From NCBI GenBank assembly GCA_965230045.1, contig OZ245940.1, positions 1,612,001 through 1,676,000 on the forward strand: DNA of 64,000 nt, written 5' to 3'. Numbering within the stretch: position 1 is the stretch's first letter; each line of letters opens with the position of its first letter. Positions 25,718 to 34,082 of this stretch are shown here, piece by piece. Below the pieces are notes generated by a model. It saw only the letters and a list, made by a program, of their open reading frames with translations. It was not told where the DNA came from and searched no databases. The DNA is from G963662905 sp965230045 (GTDB taxonomy: Bacteria > Bacteroidota > Bacteroidia > Bacteroidales > WRLA01). A program made the translations under genes and the position numbers.

Positions 25718-26023
25718 CCGATAATTTTTTAATTTTCAAAGGTGGGATGGAACCGCATGATGAAAAATAATCATTTTCTTGGGTGTTAATGATTATTTTT
25801 ATCATGCTTGTTTCATAAGATTGGTTCTACACGGAATTTCGTGGAAAGAAATTAGAATGCTATTTCAAACAGATTCCTCCAAAGTTTCCTCATTCTTCGG
25901 AAAACTTTGTCGGAATGACGCGTTTTTATGAAGTCAGGAGGCAAATGCGGCGAGGACGTCTTTAAAATATACTATTGTGTCCTCGCCGCATTTGCCTTAA
26001 ACGCCTAATAAACTGCGTCATCC

Positions 26024-26031
26024 TATATTTG
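26024..26031 (+). promoter_or_regulatory. -7 half-promoter at the IS110 left end
   Basis: TATATTTG starts three bases inside the core. No TTG lies 20 bp upstream in the integrated form. In the circular form the right-end TTG (27301-27303) would lie exactly 20 bp upstream (18 bases to the core plus CC), giving TTG-N20-TATATTTG. Confidence 0.65.
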
Positions 26032-26084
26032 CATTTTAAGAAATAACGTAAAATTTAATAAATTCGCTGGATTAATAATAAATA

Positions 26085-26230
26085 AGACGAAGGGAGGGAA
26101 GAAAACTACTTGCGTCATTTGTCATCAAGACCGTTCGGAATGGTGGTTCCCCTCCCTCTTCTATTGCTATCTTGGACAGTTCATTAGGCATAAAGCCTGT
26201 ATAAAGGATAGATAAGAAAACAATAGTTCC
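26085..26230 (+). ncRNA. IS110 bridge RNA
   Basis: Two structured loops. Target loop: stem AGGGAGGG (26091-26098) with CCCTCCCT (26150-26157). Left target guide TGCGTCATT (26111-26119) equals the left flank plus next target base (TGCGTCAT at 26014-26021, then T). Right target guide CCGTTCGGAATG (26131-26142) complements CATTCCGACCGG (27319-27330) at 11 of 12 positions. Donor loop: outer stem CTATTG (26161-26166) with CAATAG (26221-26226) and inner stem AGGC/GCCT. Left donor guide ACAGTTCAT (26176-26184) equals the right end of the element (27313-27321). Right donor guide AGGAT (26205-26209) complements ATCCT (26020-26024). Boundaries are approximate. Confidence 0.85.
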
Positions 26231-26251
26231 GTCTTTTAAAAAACAATAGTC

Positions 26252-27235
26252 ATGGACAAATATATTGGAATTGACATTAGCAAGCAAACATTTGATGCTT
26301 ATGGGTCAGACCGAGACCATAAAACGGGTTTTTCAGATTTTGAACAGACTACAAAAGGCTTTCAAGCTCTGGTCAAAAAATACGGTAAGGACAAAACTTA
26401 TGTCATGGAAGCAACAGGGCCATATAGCTTGAAATTGGCTATGTTCCTGTCTAAGAAAAATATTGAAGTTTCCGTGATAAACCCTTTGATCATAAGGCGT
26501 TATTCGCAGATGAAGTTACAGCGTGCAAAGACCGATCCAGTATGCGCCAAAACCATCTATGACTACGCATCTACTTTTAAAAAAGTTGATCTATGGACAC
26601 CACCATCAAAGGAAATCTTTGCTATGCAGCAGTTATTGACAGCCCTGGAACTGATTACTAAACAAAAAACAGCTACGTCTAACCAATTACAGGCTTTCCA
26701 GGTAAGTGGCGTATTGACTGCTGAACTCAAAAGATCACTGAAAAGTATTATCGAAAAGTTCAAGCGGGAAATAAAAAAGCTGGAGAAACAACTGGAGGAT
26801 ATCAGCAAAACACACTTTGCCGAGACCCGCAAGCTAATCCTCAGTGTACCGGGATTTGGCAAGAAAGCTGTAGCAGTGCTCATTGCAGCAACCAATAATT
26901 TTGAAAAATTCCTGCACTACAAACAGTTTATTGCTTTTGCAGGGACAAGTCCAAGGATATATCAGTCGGGAACCAGCGTCAAGGGAAAGGGTCATATCTG
27001 CAAAATGGGAAACGGGCATATACGAAAACAGCTATACATCTCGGCTCTGTCTGCTATGCGCTACAATAAAGGGTGCAGGATATTGTATGAACGGTTGACA
27101 GCTAAAGGAAAGCACGACAAGGTGGCTATAATTGCGGTTGCAAATAAACTGATCAAACAAATATTTGCCATAATAGCAGATAATGAACCATATAACGAGG
27201 ATCACATCAGCAAATTAAGGGTTACTTTACCATAA
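26252..27235 (+). CDS. IS110-family transposase/bridge recombinase
   Basis: 327 residues. The N-terminal RuvC-like (DEDD) domain has Asp8 (GIDISK), Glu53 (VMEATGPYS) and Asp95 (KTDPVCAK). The fourth Asp, normally three residues after Asp95, is Cys98 here; Asp104 is nearby. A coiled linker (about 120-190) is followed by the Tnp domain with SVPGFGKKAVAVLIA and the Ser nucleophile, Ser239, in TSPRIYQSGTSVKGKG. It should act with the bridge RNA encoded just upstream to join the element to its target. The Cys98 change may reduce activity or be tolerated in this subfamily. Confidence 0.93.
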   Translation: MDKYIGIDISKQTFDAYGSDRDHKTGFSDFEQTTKGFQALVKKYGKDKTYVMEATGPYSLKLAMFLSKKNIEVSVINPLIIRRYSQMKLQRAKTDPVCAKTIYDYASTFKKVDLWTPPSKEIFAMQQLLTALELITKQKTATSNQLQAFQVSGVLTAELKRSLKSIIEKFKREIKKLEKQLEDISKTHFAETRKLILSVPGFGKKAVAVLIAATNNFEKFLHYKQFIAFAGTSPRIYQSGTSVKGKGHICKMGNGHIRKQLYISALSAMRYNKGCRILYERLTAKGKHDKVAIIAVANKLIKQIFAIIADNEPYNEDHISKLRVTLP

Positions 27236-27289
27236 TATTTTTCTTCAAACTGCCTCCAAATAAAAAAAGGTAGTTTGAAGAAAAATATT
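27234..27289. repeat. Strong hairpin in the IS110 right end
   Basis: Arms 27234-27255 (AATATTTTTCTTCAAACT...) and 27268-27289 pair over 22 bp with a single mismatch and a 12-nt loop. It begins within the transposase stop codon. It can act as a terminator or protect the 3' end, and it lies in the short right end. Confidence 0.8.
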
Positions 27290-27542
27290 ACACAAAACTC
27301 TTGCTTTTTAACACAGTTCATTCCGACCGGAACAAAGCCAAACGAAGTGATTAAGGCTTTGTGAAGGGAGGAATCTGTTAGGGATCAATAGTTTATTAAT
27401 AGATATCTGCATATTATTTTCAAACATTATTGTTACCCACGAAATTCCTAGTAGAACCAGATTAAATTTTATAAGGTTAATAAATAAAACCTTATACGTA
27501 AGAATCAGATCTTAGGTGAAGCTGCCGGCCGGAGGGAGGTTT

Positions 27543-27631
27543 CGTTCATCAAGGTATAAAATGCATAGCCACCCTGCGGGGTGTTTGCGCCAACTTATGC
27601 ATTCCCTTGTGCCACAAACATACAGTTGTCT
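27543..27631. other. attC-like junction before the last cassette
   Basis: AATGCATA (near 27560) pairs with TTATGCATT (27596-27604), with CACCC / GGGGTG inside. GTTGTC follows at 27625. The box match to the cassette's end (GATCACAAC, 27891) covers only GTTGT/ACAAC, so this is tentative. Confidence 0.35.
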
Positions 27632-27650
27632 CACTATCTTTAAAGGATAA

Positions 27651-27905
27651 ATGAAAAATAAACGTAAGAAAAAGATTCATAGAGAAAAGAATGGACGTGA
27701 ATTCATTAAGAGAACATACTTCGTCCGCGGGAAAATGAGAATTGAAAAAATTTATCTAATTGATGGTATTCCAGAAGGTGAATTTTACGAAAAAAATGCG
27801 ACCGATTTAGATTTCTATATGAATGGGGACTATCATTTAATGAGTAGTGAAAATGTCTCTGACAATTATTTTGATGAGCAAAACAACAAAGATCACAACG
27901 CATGA
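27651..27905 (+). CDS. Last cassette: small basic hypothetical protein
   Basis: 84 residues, soluble, with a very basic N-terminus (KNKRKKKIHREKNGREFIKR) and an acidic C-terminus (SENVSDNYFDEQNN). No family recognised. The short antitoxin-like layout is only suggestive because no partner follows. It is oriented like the other cassette genes and ends in ACAACGCATG, where a final attC-like structure may begin. Confidence 0.6.
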   Translation: MKNKRKKKIHREKNGREFIKRTYFVRGKMRIEKIYLIDGIPEGEFYEKNATDLDFYMNGDYHLMSSENVSDNYFDEQNNKDHNA

Positions 27906-27990
27906 GGAATTCCGGTTTTCGGTAGCAATCGTATGCATTGCTTGGCTTTCGCATATTTTAACAGGGAATTGCCATACTGCCGGTTGCCAT
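27891..27990. other. Possible terminal attC-like site
   Basis: GATCACAAC then CATGAGGAATTCC, which can pair imperfectly with GGGAATTGCCATAC (27964-27977), followed by CGGTTGCC. It lies at the right edge of the island, just before a core gene. Weak. Confidence 0.3.
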
Positions 27991-28026
27991 TCTTACACTG
28001 CGCATTAGCAATAATAAAGTGCCAGA

Positions 28027-30720
28027 TTATTGTTTTACCAACTTCCGCGATGCAATCTGTTTTCCGTTTATCATCAGCTTGCAGAAATAAATACCCGCAT
28101 TGATTTTTTGTCCCGGAGCGTTGCGCCCGTTCCAATGGATGGTATGTTGCCCTGCCAAAAACTGCCGGTTAGCTAAACTGTAGATGGTCCGTCCCTGCAT
28201 GTCGCAGATTTTTAGTTGTACTTCTGCTGCTTGTGTGCATTCAAAATCAAAACGGATATTTTCCTTGAATGGATTTGGGAAAACCTGATTCAGGCTACCT
28301 TCCGCAGCCAGGACTTCAATGGCACTTGCTCCGGCAATATTGATGCTGATGCTTTGTTCGCTTTGAGCCTTTAAATTTAAGGTCACATAGCAAATATTTT
28401 TGCCCTCAGATTTTACAATTTGCTGCAATTTTCCGCCCTGAACATTATAAGAATCATCGCCTGCCGGCATGATAAATTTCACCAATACATGATTAAAATC
28501 CTGATTGTGCTGATTGATAATTGTTGCCGAAATACTGTCGTGGCTGCCATTGTTTTCCGCGCTGAAGTCGATGCTCAGGTTTTGCCCCAACCCACGGGTA
28601 TAAATAGTGTTTTCCGGCCTAAGTTCGTCCTCCTTTACGCGGATAACCCGATAGGCTTCTTCATCATCACAAATATTATTGGTGCCGATATTGTAGGGAT
28701 GCGTAAAATCATCTGTATCGCTGTGTGTATGTCCCCAGAGTGTCATGTCGATGCCCAGTGCGTTTAGGTCGATCTGGTTTTTAAAATCATAATGGTAGAA
28801 AAGGACTTTGGTTTTGTTTCCGGCTGCTGCGAGATCATTTTCCAGCCATTCCATTTGCTGCGGGATAAAGCCCTTTTCGCCGTATATCTCATAGAGATAT
28901 CCATCGTAATTATCGGAAGCTTCCATGCCTGTAAAATGCACGTTTCCATAGTCGAAGCTGTAGTCATTTACATAGTATTCTTCCTCAACGGGTGGGATTT
29001 GCGGCTGTCTTTGACCGAAAAAGCGCCACCATTCCCTGCGCGATGTACCCTGCTCCGGCGGGGTGCTTTCCCAGCCGCCCAAATCGTGGTTTCCCGGTAC
29101 GATGTAAACCGGTACTTCAAAGGTTTCCAGCAATTTGACCACTTTCGTGTGATGACGCAGGCATTCAAAATCTTCCATTTCGCCTTCATTGAGCACATCG
29201 CCTGTAAAAAGTACAAATTCCGGATTGAGCAGGTTGATGTCTTTGATCACTTCGCGGAGGTTGTCCATTTCCGTATCATCGTTTTCATAGCCGGGATCGC
29301 CCCAAAAAGTATGGCCGGGCAGATGCGTATCTGTAATATGTATGAAATAATACTGCTTCTTGTATTCATCGATAATCTTAACGGAATTGGCCACCGTATC
29401 CGCAATGCCTCCCGAAGCCATTACAATAAGGTCGTAGAGTTCGGTGTAATTTGTTTCGGGAATTGTAGCCTGCATCGTCCATTTTTGTAGCCGGGCATCG
29501 TATTGCGGATTAACGATGTTGAGGTCAATGAAAATATCCCCAAACATCAGCTTTGCACCCCAGGAAGTGGTGCCCGCGGGGGCAAAACACTGGATTTCGA
29601 GCTGTTGGCCAGGCTTTACAATACTGGGGATGCCCATCAGCGGACGTTGAACCGTGCTTAGCGTATCGGCTTTGGGCTTGTCGCAATCAATAATGCCGCT
29701 TTCCAGTATTCCGGCCTGATGCCAGTGAATGTTGTTCCCGTTGATATTTACTGCATCGAATTGCAGCGCTGCCGTGCCGGAACCCAATGCAGAGAAGCGG
29801 ATTTGAACGAGATTTTGGATATCGCTGCAAAGGGCATCACCGGAAAAACTGAGCCGGATTTGTCCTGCTGTGCTGTAATCGCTGATGTTGCCTTCTTCGG
29901 AAATGCTGCCTTCAAGAGAATGTCCTTCATACTGAAAGATCTCATCATCATACATTAAATTCAGCTCCCAGCTATTGATGTTTGCACTTTGCCCGATCAA
30001 ACTGATTTGAACCGGCAGGCCAAATATTTCGTGATGATCGATTCTTTTATCCTTTGTTGAAATGATGAAAGCTCCTGCGGCAGTTTGAAGATCGCTGCGG
30101 AAGCGTGGCAAGAGGCAGCGGCCATAATAATCATGTACCATTCCACGCACAAAATTAAACGGATATCCTGTGAAAAGCGGTATGTTTTCGCCCATCATAT
30201 CGTACATCCCGCTGCGCACGAAACATTGGCCGCTTCCGTCATCTGCAATCCAGTTTCCAAATTGATCATAAGCTTCGCTTGCCGTGCAATTGTTTATCTC
30301 AACAAAAACACCTTCCCAGGCTTCATTCAGAAGTTCTGCACAGGAAATTTCTGCAGCAGCAGGCAGTGGATTGGATGTGCTGACCACATCAAAGGATGTC
30401 AGGCTCTTTATTTCTGTCATGCCTTGATATTCATATACTTCACCGCTAATGATGATGCTATCACCGATTTCCGGGGCATTCATATTATCATAAACAAAAA
30501 TGCCGTTCCATGCGCCTCCGGCAGATGAGGCAATAAAATAGCGCCCCCCATTAAAGTTATTTGCTGTTACAATACCGCCCGTGGTGACGAATTCGCCATT
30601 TAGCAGGGAAGGGTAGGAGCCGTCGCCGGCTTCAGTCGTGTACTGAATGTCGTAAATGGAGATTTGTGCAAAAAGGAATAAAGGCATTAGGCTGTATATC
30701 AATAAAATGAGCTTTTTCAT
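28027..30720 (-). CDS. Secreted calcineurin-like phosphoesterase with T9SS sorting domain
   Basis: 897 residues from the ATG at 30720 (MKKLILLIYSLMPLFLFAQ signal peptide; the longer frame adds a non-signal extension). An N-terminal OB-like domain (about 20-210) and a cohesin-like beta sandwich (about 220-345) precede a metallophosphoesterase domain (about 460-730) with DTH, FTGDV, PGNHD, FYHYDF and WGHTHSD metal ligands. The C-terminal 80 residues (VFPNPFKENIRFDF... to GIYFCKLMINGKQIASRKLVKQ) are a type IX secretion sorting domain, so it is exported to the cell surface or medium. The substrate is unknown. It is transcribed toward the cassette array. Confidence 0.92.
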   Translation of the reverse strand: MKKLILLIYSLMPLFLFAQISIYDIQYTTEAGDGSYPSLLNGEFVTTGGIVTANNFNGGRYFIASSAGGAWNGIFVYDNMNAPEIGDSIIISGEVYEYQGMTEIKSLTSFDVVSTSNPLPAAAEISCAELLNEAWEGVFVEINNCTASEAYDQFGNWIADDGSGQCFVRSGMYDMMGENIPLFTGYPFNFVRGMVHDYYGRCLLPRFRSDLQTAAGAFIISTKDKRIDHHEIFGLPVQISLIGQSANINSWELNLMYDDEIFQYEGHSLEGSISEEGNISDYSTAGQIRLSFSGDALCSDIQNLVQIRFSALGSGTAALQFDAVNINGNNIHWHQAGILESGIIDCDKPKADTLSTVQRPLMGIPSIVKPGQQLEIQCFAPAGTTSWGAKLMFGDIFIDLNIVNPQYDARLQKWTMQATIPETNYTELYDLIVMASGGIADTVANSVKIIDEYKKQYYFIHITDTHLPGHTFWGDPGYENDDTEMDNLREVIKDINLLNPEFVLFTGDVLNEGEMEDFECLRHHTKVVKLLETFEVPVYIVPGNHDLGGWESTPPEQGTSRREWWRFFGQRQPQIPPVEEEYYVNDYSFDYGNVHFTGMEASDNYDGYLYEIYGEKGFIPQQMEWLENDLAAAGNKTKVLFYHYDFKNQIDLNALGIDMTLWGHTHSDTDDFTHPYNIGTNNICDDEEAYRVIRVKEDELRPENTIYTRGLGQNLSIDFSAENNGSHDSISATIINQHNQDFNHVLVKFIMPAGDDSYNVQGGKLQQIVKSEGKNICYVTLNLKAQSEQSISINIAGASAIEVLAAEGSLNQVFPNPFKENIRFDFECTQAAEVQLKICDMQGRTIYSLANRQFLAGQHTIHWNGRNAPGQKINAGIYFCKLMINGKQIASRKLVKQ

Positions 30721-31020
30721 AAAATCTTGTTTAGATCGTATATTATGGGCAAAGATAGTCAAATGTTGGGCTTGAGTATTTGCTGATAAATTTGTAACGC
30801 CATTTCCACAAAATGTGTTGAGCCTTACTTCATAATTCTTGAAGTAAGCTGATGCGCCCGATGGATCATTGATTGCCCAGGATGGATAAAACATTATCTT
30901 ATTTTTGTCCGGAAAGCTGCATTAAATATGGATCATGAGGAAGCTTTTCAAATTATTTGCTATTTTTACACACTCAAGAGCTAAAAAGGAATTTTCCAAT
31001 TAGTGAAATTGTTGCTTTCT

Positions 31021-33897
31021 ATGCGTTATGCCCTTTTGATATTTGTTTTTTTGTTTTGTGCCGAAAAATCATCCCTGGCGCAATTTAGTATCCCTAATGG
31101 CCTTAGGGACAGCCTCAAATATTATGAGCGGCACTTAATGGATATTGATAAAAATATTGCATTCAGGGCCAATATGGCATTTGCGCTGCATAATACGGTA
31201 GACCGCAAAAACCTTGCATTGCTGTATGCCTATAAAATGCTGGATAACAGCACTACTTCAACGCATAGAGCCATTTCATATGAAACCATTGGCGATGTAT
31301 ATTACGTTGCCGGTGAAGCAAGAAACGCCATCATCAATTATGATAAAGGTATTGACGAATTTCGCTTGTCCCATAATCCAAAAGGAATTGTGGGCGTGCT
31401 TCAAAAAATGTCCAGGATTTATCTCTACAGAAGCCTTTTTAGCCAGGCCATGGAGAAATTATTTCTTGCCGAGTTCATTTTAAAAGAGGAGGGAGATGAT
31501 TTCATGCTGGCTCAAAATGACAAAAAAATCGCACGGGCTGCGATGTTGTCAAATAATAAAGAATTGGCTGCAGAATACCTTGCCAGTGCTTTTCAGGCAT
31601 TTTTATCTTTGCATGATTTTCGAAGGGCAACAAAAGTCGTGATGATGTACATCGAAGTGCTTTCAGATCTTAATCCTTCTGAAAATTCAATAAAATATCT
31701 ACACCAACTTTCTGAAATAGTGCCCCAGGATGCTTCCAAAGAAGATCAGGCATTCCTTTTTAATGTTTTTGGTTGTTATTATACTTTTAGCCCTAAATTG
31801 GATTCCGCCATATATTATTTCCAGGAAGCCCTTCAGCTTTCAGATACGAACAACCTGATTGAGCATTCCGATATGCTCTCCCGTTTGGCACATGTGTACA
31901 GCTTGAAAGAAGACTGGGAAAATACCATTAAAATCAATAAACAGGCTTTGCACTATAGAAAAAAGTATGGCTCAGCTGATGCAGTTGTTAGTTCCTGGAA
32001 TAATATTACCGGCGATTATTTTGAAAACAATGACTTTATAACGGGCAGAAAAATGCTTGACTCTGCCTGGTATTATGAACACAAAACAGAAGGGATGTCT
32101 TTTTATTACCCTTATCTGCTCGAAAAGGAAATAGAGTATTATACGCGCCAAAAATTTTATGATTCAATTTCTAAGTATTCCGGCCTTTTAACTGATTATC
32201 AAAAACAAAGGCTGCAAAACAAGGCAGCGTATGATGCGGGTCTGCTGCGTTACGAACTCACTCAGCGCAAAAAACACCGATCATACAACTTCGGGCATAG
32301 TTCTGGTGTAAACAGCTTTCTTATTTTTGTTTTGATCTTTGCTTTAATCCTTGTCATCGGTGCTGTTGTGTTTCTTGTTTGGCAATTGAATAAAAAGTCG
32401 GGAAGCTTCAACGAGCTCCGGGAAAATTATTTAAAACTTAAGACCGATCTCGCCAGGAATAATTTGCTGATTCTGGAAAAGGATAAAAAATTTGATTATC
32501 ACTTAAAATTGCTCCAAAAATCACCTTTGGCAACAATCTACATGGATTGTGATTATCAGATTTCTTTTTTAAATGATAAATTCATGCAAATTACAGGCAT
32601 GCATTATCAGGAACTGATCTCAATGGATTTTTTCCGTTTTGTTGCCCGTGCCGATATCAATACTTTTCAAAAATATTTGGAGCAAATTGATGCCAATAAA
32701 TTCAAAATGCCTGATTTTAACTTTGGGCTCAAAAGAAAAGATGGTACTGAGCGCAGGTTTACCGCCTGCACAACAAAGCTTGATTCCGGACAAAACCAGG
32801 GCTTTTTAATTGTTTTCTATGATCCAACTTATTATGATTTGGCACTTAAAGCATTCCGTGATTCACGCGATTCCAGCCGCAAAGAATTAAACGATAGCCT
32901 GAATTTACTGAATTATGTACATCATAAACTTTTGGAAAGGCTTATTATTGATTCAGGTGATACGGATGTGCCTGGAAAACTCTTGACCAAAGAATACCGT
33001 TTCTATTATTTTCTGCTTAGTTCTTACGCAAAAATACTGGATGCCGATTACCGATTGTCATACGAACTGATGCACTTGCCGGAGCTTTCAGGAGCCCTGA
33101 AAGAACAGATCCGCAATATGCCGGATATTAAATTGGAATGGGATTTCTCCAAACAGGGTTCGGATGCCCTTAATTCGATTGGCTTTTATGCCGATAAACA
33201 GATGCTGCTGATATGCATGCAAGCCATTTTACAATATTTTTGGGAATGTGGAATGCCGGAATTACGCATCGATGTGTATGAAGAAAACGAAAAACTTCAT
33301 TTCAATATTTTGTCAACTACAAAAGTGGATACTGCTGCGCCAGATACCGGTAATATGAATATTGCGGATCATCCTATATTATCAATGATATTTTACTTTG
33401 GACGGCGACTTGGTGAGCAAATAAGGTTTATTCCGGGGGGGGCAGGAGGTTTTTACCTCAGTATCGGCTTAAAGCCACAATGCCCTGTTTCGGAAAATAA
33501 AAGAATTAGGGAAACAGGGGCCTCTTATCCCAACTGGCTGGGAAAATCCATCCTGATCGCGGAAGATGTGCCCGAAAATTACCGGTTGCTGGCTACGCAT
33601 ATTAACAGGACCGGAGCACAACATGCCTATGCAGAAGATGGAATCCGCGCACTGGAATTTTTAAGCAGTGGAAAAAAGTTTGATTTGATTTTAATGGATA
33701 TTCAAATGCCCGGTCTTAATGGACTGGAAACTTTTTCTGTTCTTAAAATCCTGGGAATCAAAATTCCTGTGGTTGCTATTACTGCATATGCGCATGGAAA
33801 CGAATCGCAACTCATTAAGGATAGAGGCTTTGATGCTTATATCGCAAAACCTTTCAATGCAGATGAACTCTATGACTGTTTGAATGCTTTTTTATAA
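31021..33897 (+). CDS. TPR-PAS hybrid sensor with degenerate kinase core and receiver
   Basis: 958 residues from the ATG at 31021 (a GTG at 31003 is also possible). Signal peptide; TPR-like helical repeats (about 20-400) in the periplasm; one membrane helix (SFLIFVLIFALILVIGAVVFLVW region, about 435-460); a PAS domain (about 490-600). A kinase-like region (about 620-825) follows in which no HisKA phospho-acceptor box or HATPase N, G1 and G2 motifs can be recognised. A receiver domain (about 845-955) has Asp in LILMDIQMPG and Lys in AKPF. It may signal as a pseudokinase or be phosphorylated by another kinase. It diverges from the phosphoesterase. Confidence 0.85.
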   Translation: MRYALLIFVFLFCAEKSSLAQFSIPNGLRDSLKYYERHLMDIDKNIAFRANMAFALHNTVDRKNLALLYAYKMLDNSTTSTHRAISYETIGDVYYVAGEARNAIINYDKGIDEFRLSHNPKGIVGVLQKMSRIYLYRSLFSQAMEKLFLAEFILKEEGDDFMLAQNDKKIARAAMLSNNKELAAEYLASAFQAFLSLHDFRRATKVVMMYIEVLSDLNPSENSIKYLHQLSEIVPQDASKEDQAFLFNVFGCYYTFSPKLDSAIYYFQEALQLSDTNNLIEHSDMLSRLAHVYSLKEDWENTIKINKQALHYRKKYGSADAVVSSWNNITGDYFENNDFITGRKMLDSAWYYEHKTEGMSFYYPYLLEKEIEYYTRQKFYDSISKYSGLLTDYQKQRLQNKAAYDAGLLRYELTQRKKHRSYNFGHSSGVNSFLIFVLIFALILVIGAVVFLVWQLNKKSGSFNELRENYLKLKTDLARNNLLILEKDKKFDYHLKLLQKSPLATIYMDCDYQISFLNDKFMQITGMHYQELISMDFFRFVARADINTFQKYLEQIDANKFKMPDFNFGLKRKDGTERRFTACTTKLDSGQNQGFLIVFYDPTYYDLALKAFRDSRDSSRKELNDSLNLLNYVHHKLLERLIIDSGDTDVPGKLLTKEYRFYYFLLSSYAKILDADYRLSYELMHLPELSGALKEQIRNMPDIKLEWDFSKQGSDALNSIGFYADKQMLLICMQAILQYFWECGMPELRIDVYEENEKLHFNILSTTKVDTAAPDTGNMNIADHPILSMIFYFGRRLGEQIRFIPGGAGGFYLSIGLKPQCPVSENKRIRETGASYPNWLGKSILIAEDVPENYRLLATHINRTGAQHAYAEDGIRALEFLSSGKKFDLILMDIQMPGLNGLETFSVLKILGIKIPVVAITAYAHGNESQLIKDRGFDAYIAKPFNADELYDCLNAFL

Positions 33898-34082
33898 TCC
33901 AATTTTGTTTATAGGAGTTTTTCTATCCAAACAGACATAAATTTTCTTAACTTTCGGGCTTGTAATTCATATGTGGATTTTTCTTAGGCAATGATTCTTT
34001 AATCGTGTCTTGTTCTGCTTAATAACTTTTGTGCTTTTTTGAGGGGGCAATAATTTTGTAAAGTGAAAATAAATTTAAAAAC

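Larger units (their letters stand above)
26020..27320 (+). mobile_element. IS110-family insertion sequence with bridge RNA
   Basis: The element lies between two CAT-containing cores: GCGTCAT|CCTATATTTG on the left and AACACAGTTCAT|TCCGACC on the right. Distance core to core is 1,300 bp. The long left end (about 230 bp) upstream of the transposase and short right end (about 85 bp) match the IS110 group rather than IS1111. There are no terminal inverted repeats and no target duplication beyond the core, as expected. The uninterrupted target is visible in the MITE copy at 23591-23928. Confidence 0.9.
25821..27459. repeat. MITE family 1, copy C, interrupted by IS110
   Basis: Left part 25821-26021 and right part 27319-27459. 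Joined, they rebuild a MITE nearly identical to copy B, with terminal inverted repeats TGGTTCTACACGGAATTTCG and the complement of TGGTTCTACTAGGAATTTCG. The insertion point is within GCGTCATTCCGACC. Confidence 0.85.
25118..27541. repeat. 1.12-kb duplicated block, copy 2, split by IS110
   Basis: Second copy of the block at 22892-24014, with a 1,300-bp IS110-family element inserted in its MITE. It ends GGTTTCGTTC at 27545. With copy 1 it flanks the KilA-N cassette as direct repeats, so recombination between them could delete or amplify that gene. Confidence 0.7.

Noticed and set aside
26020..27320. IS1111-type organisation for the IS110 element
   Set aside because: The long non-coding part is upstream of the transposase, and the right end is short, which fits the IS110 group.
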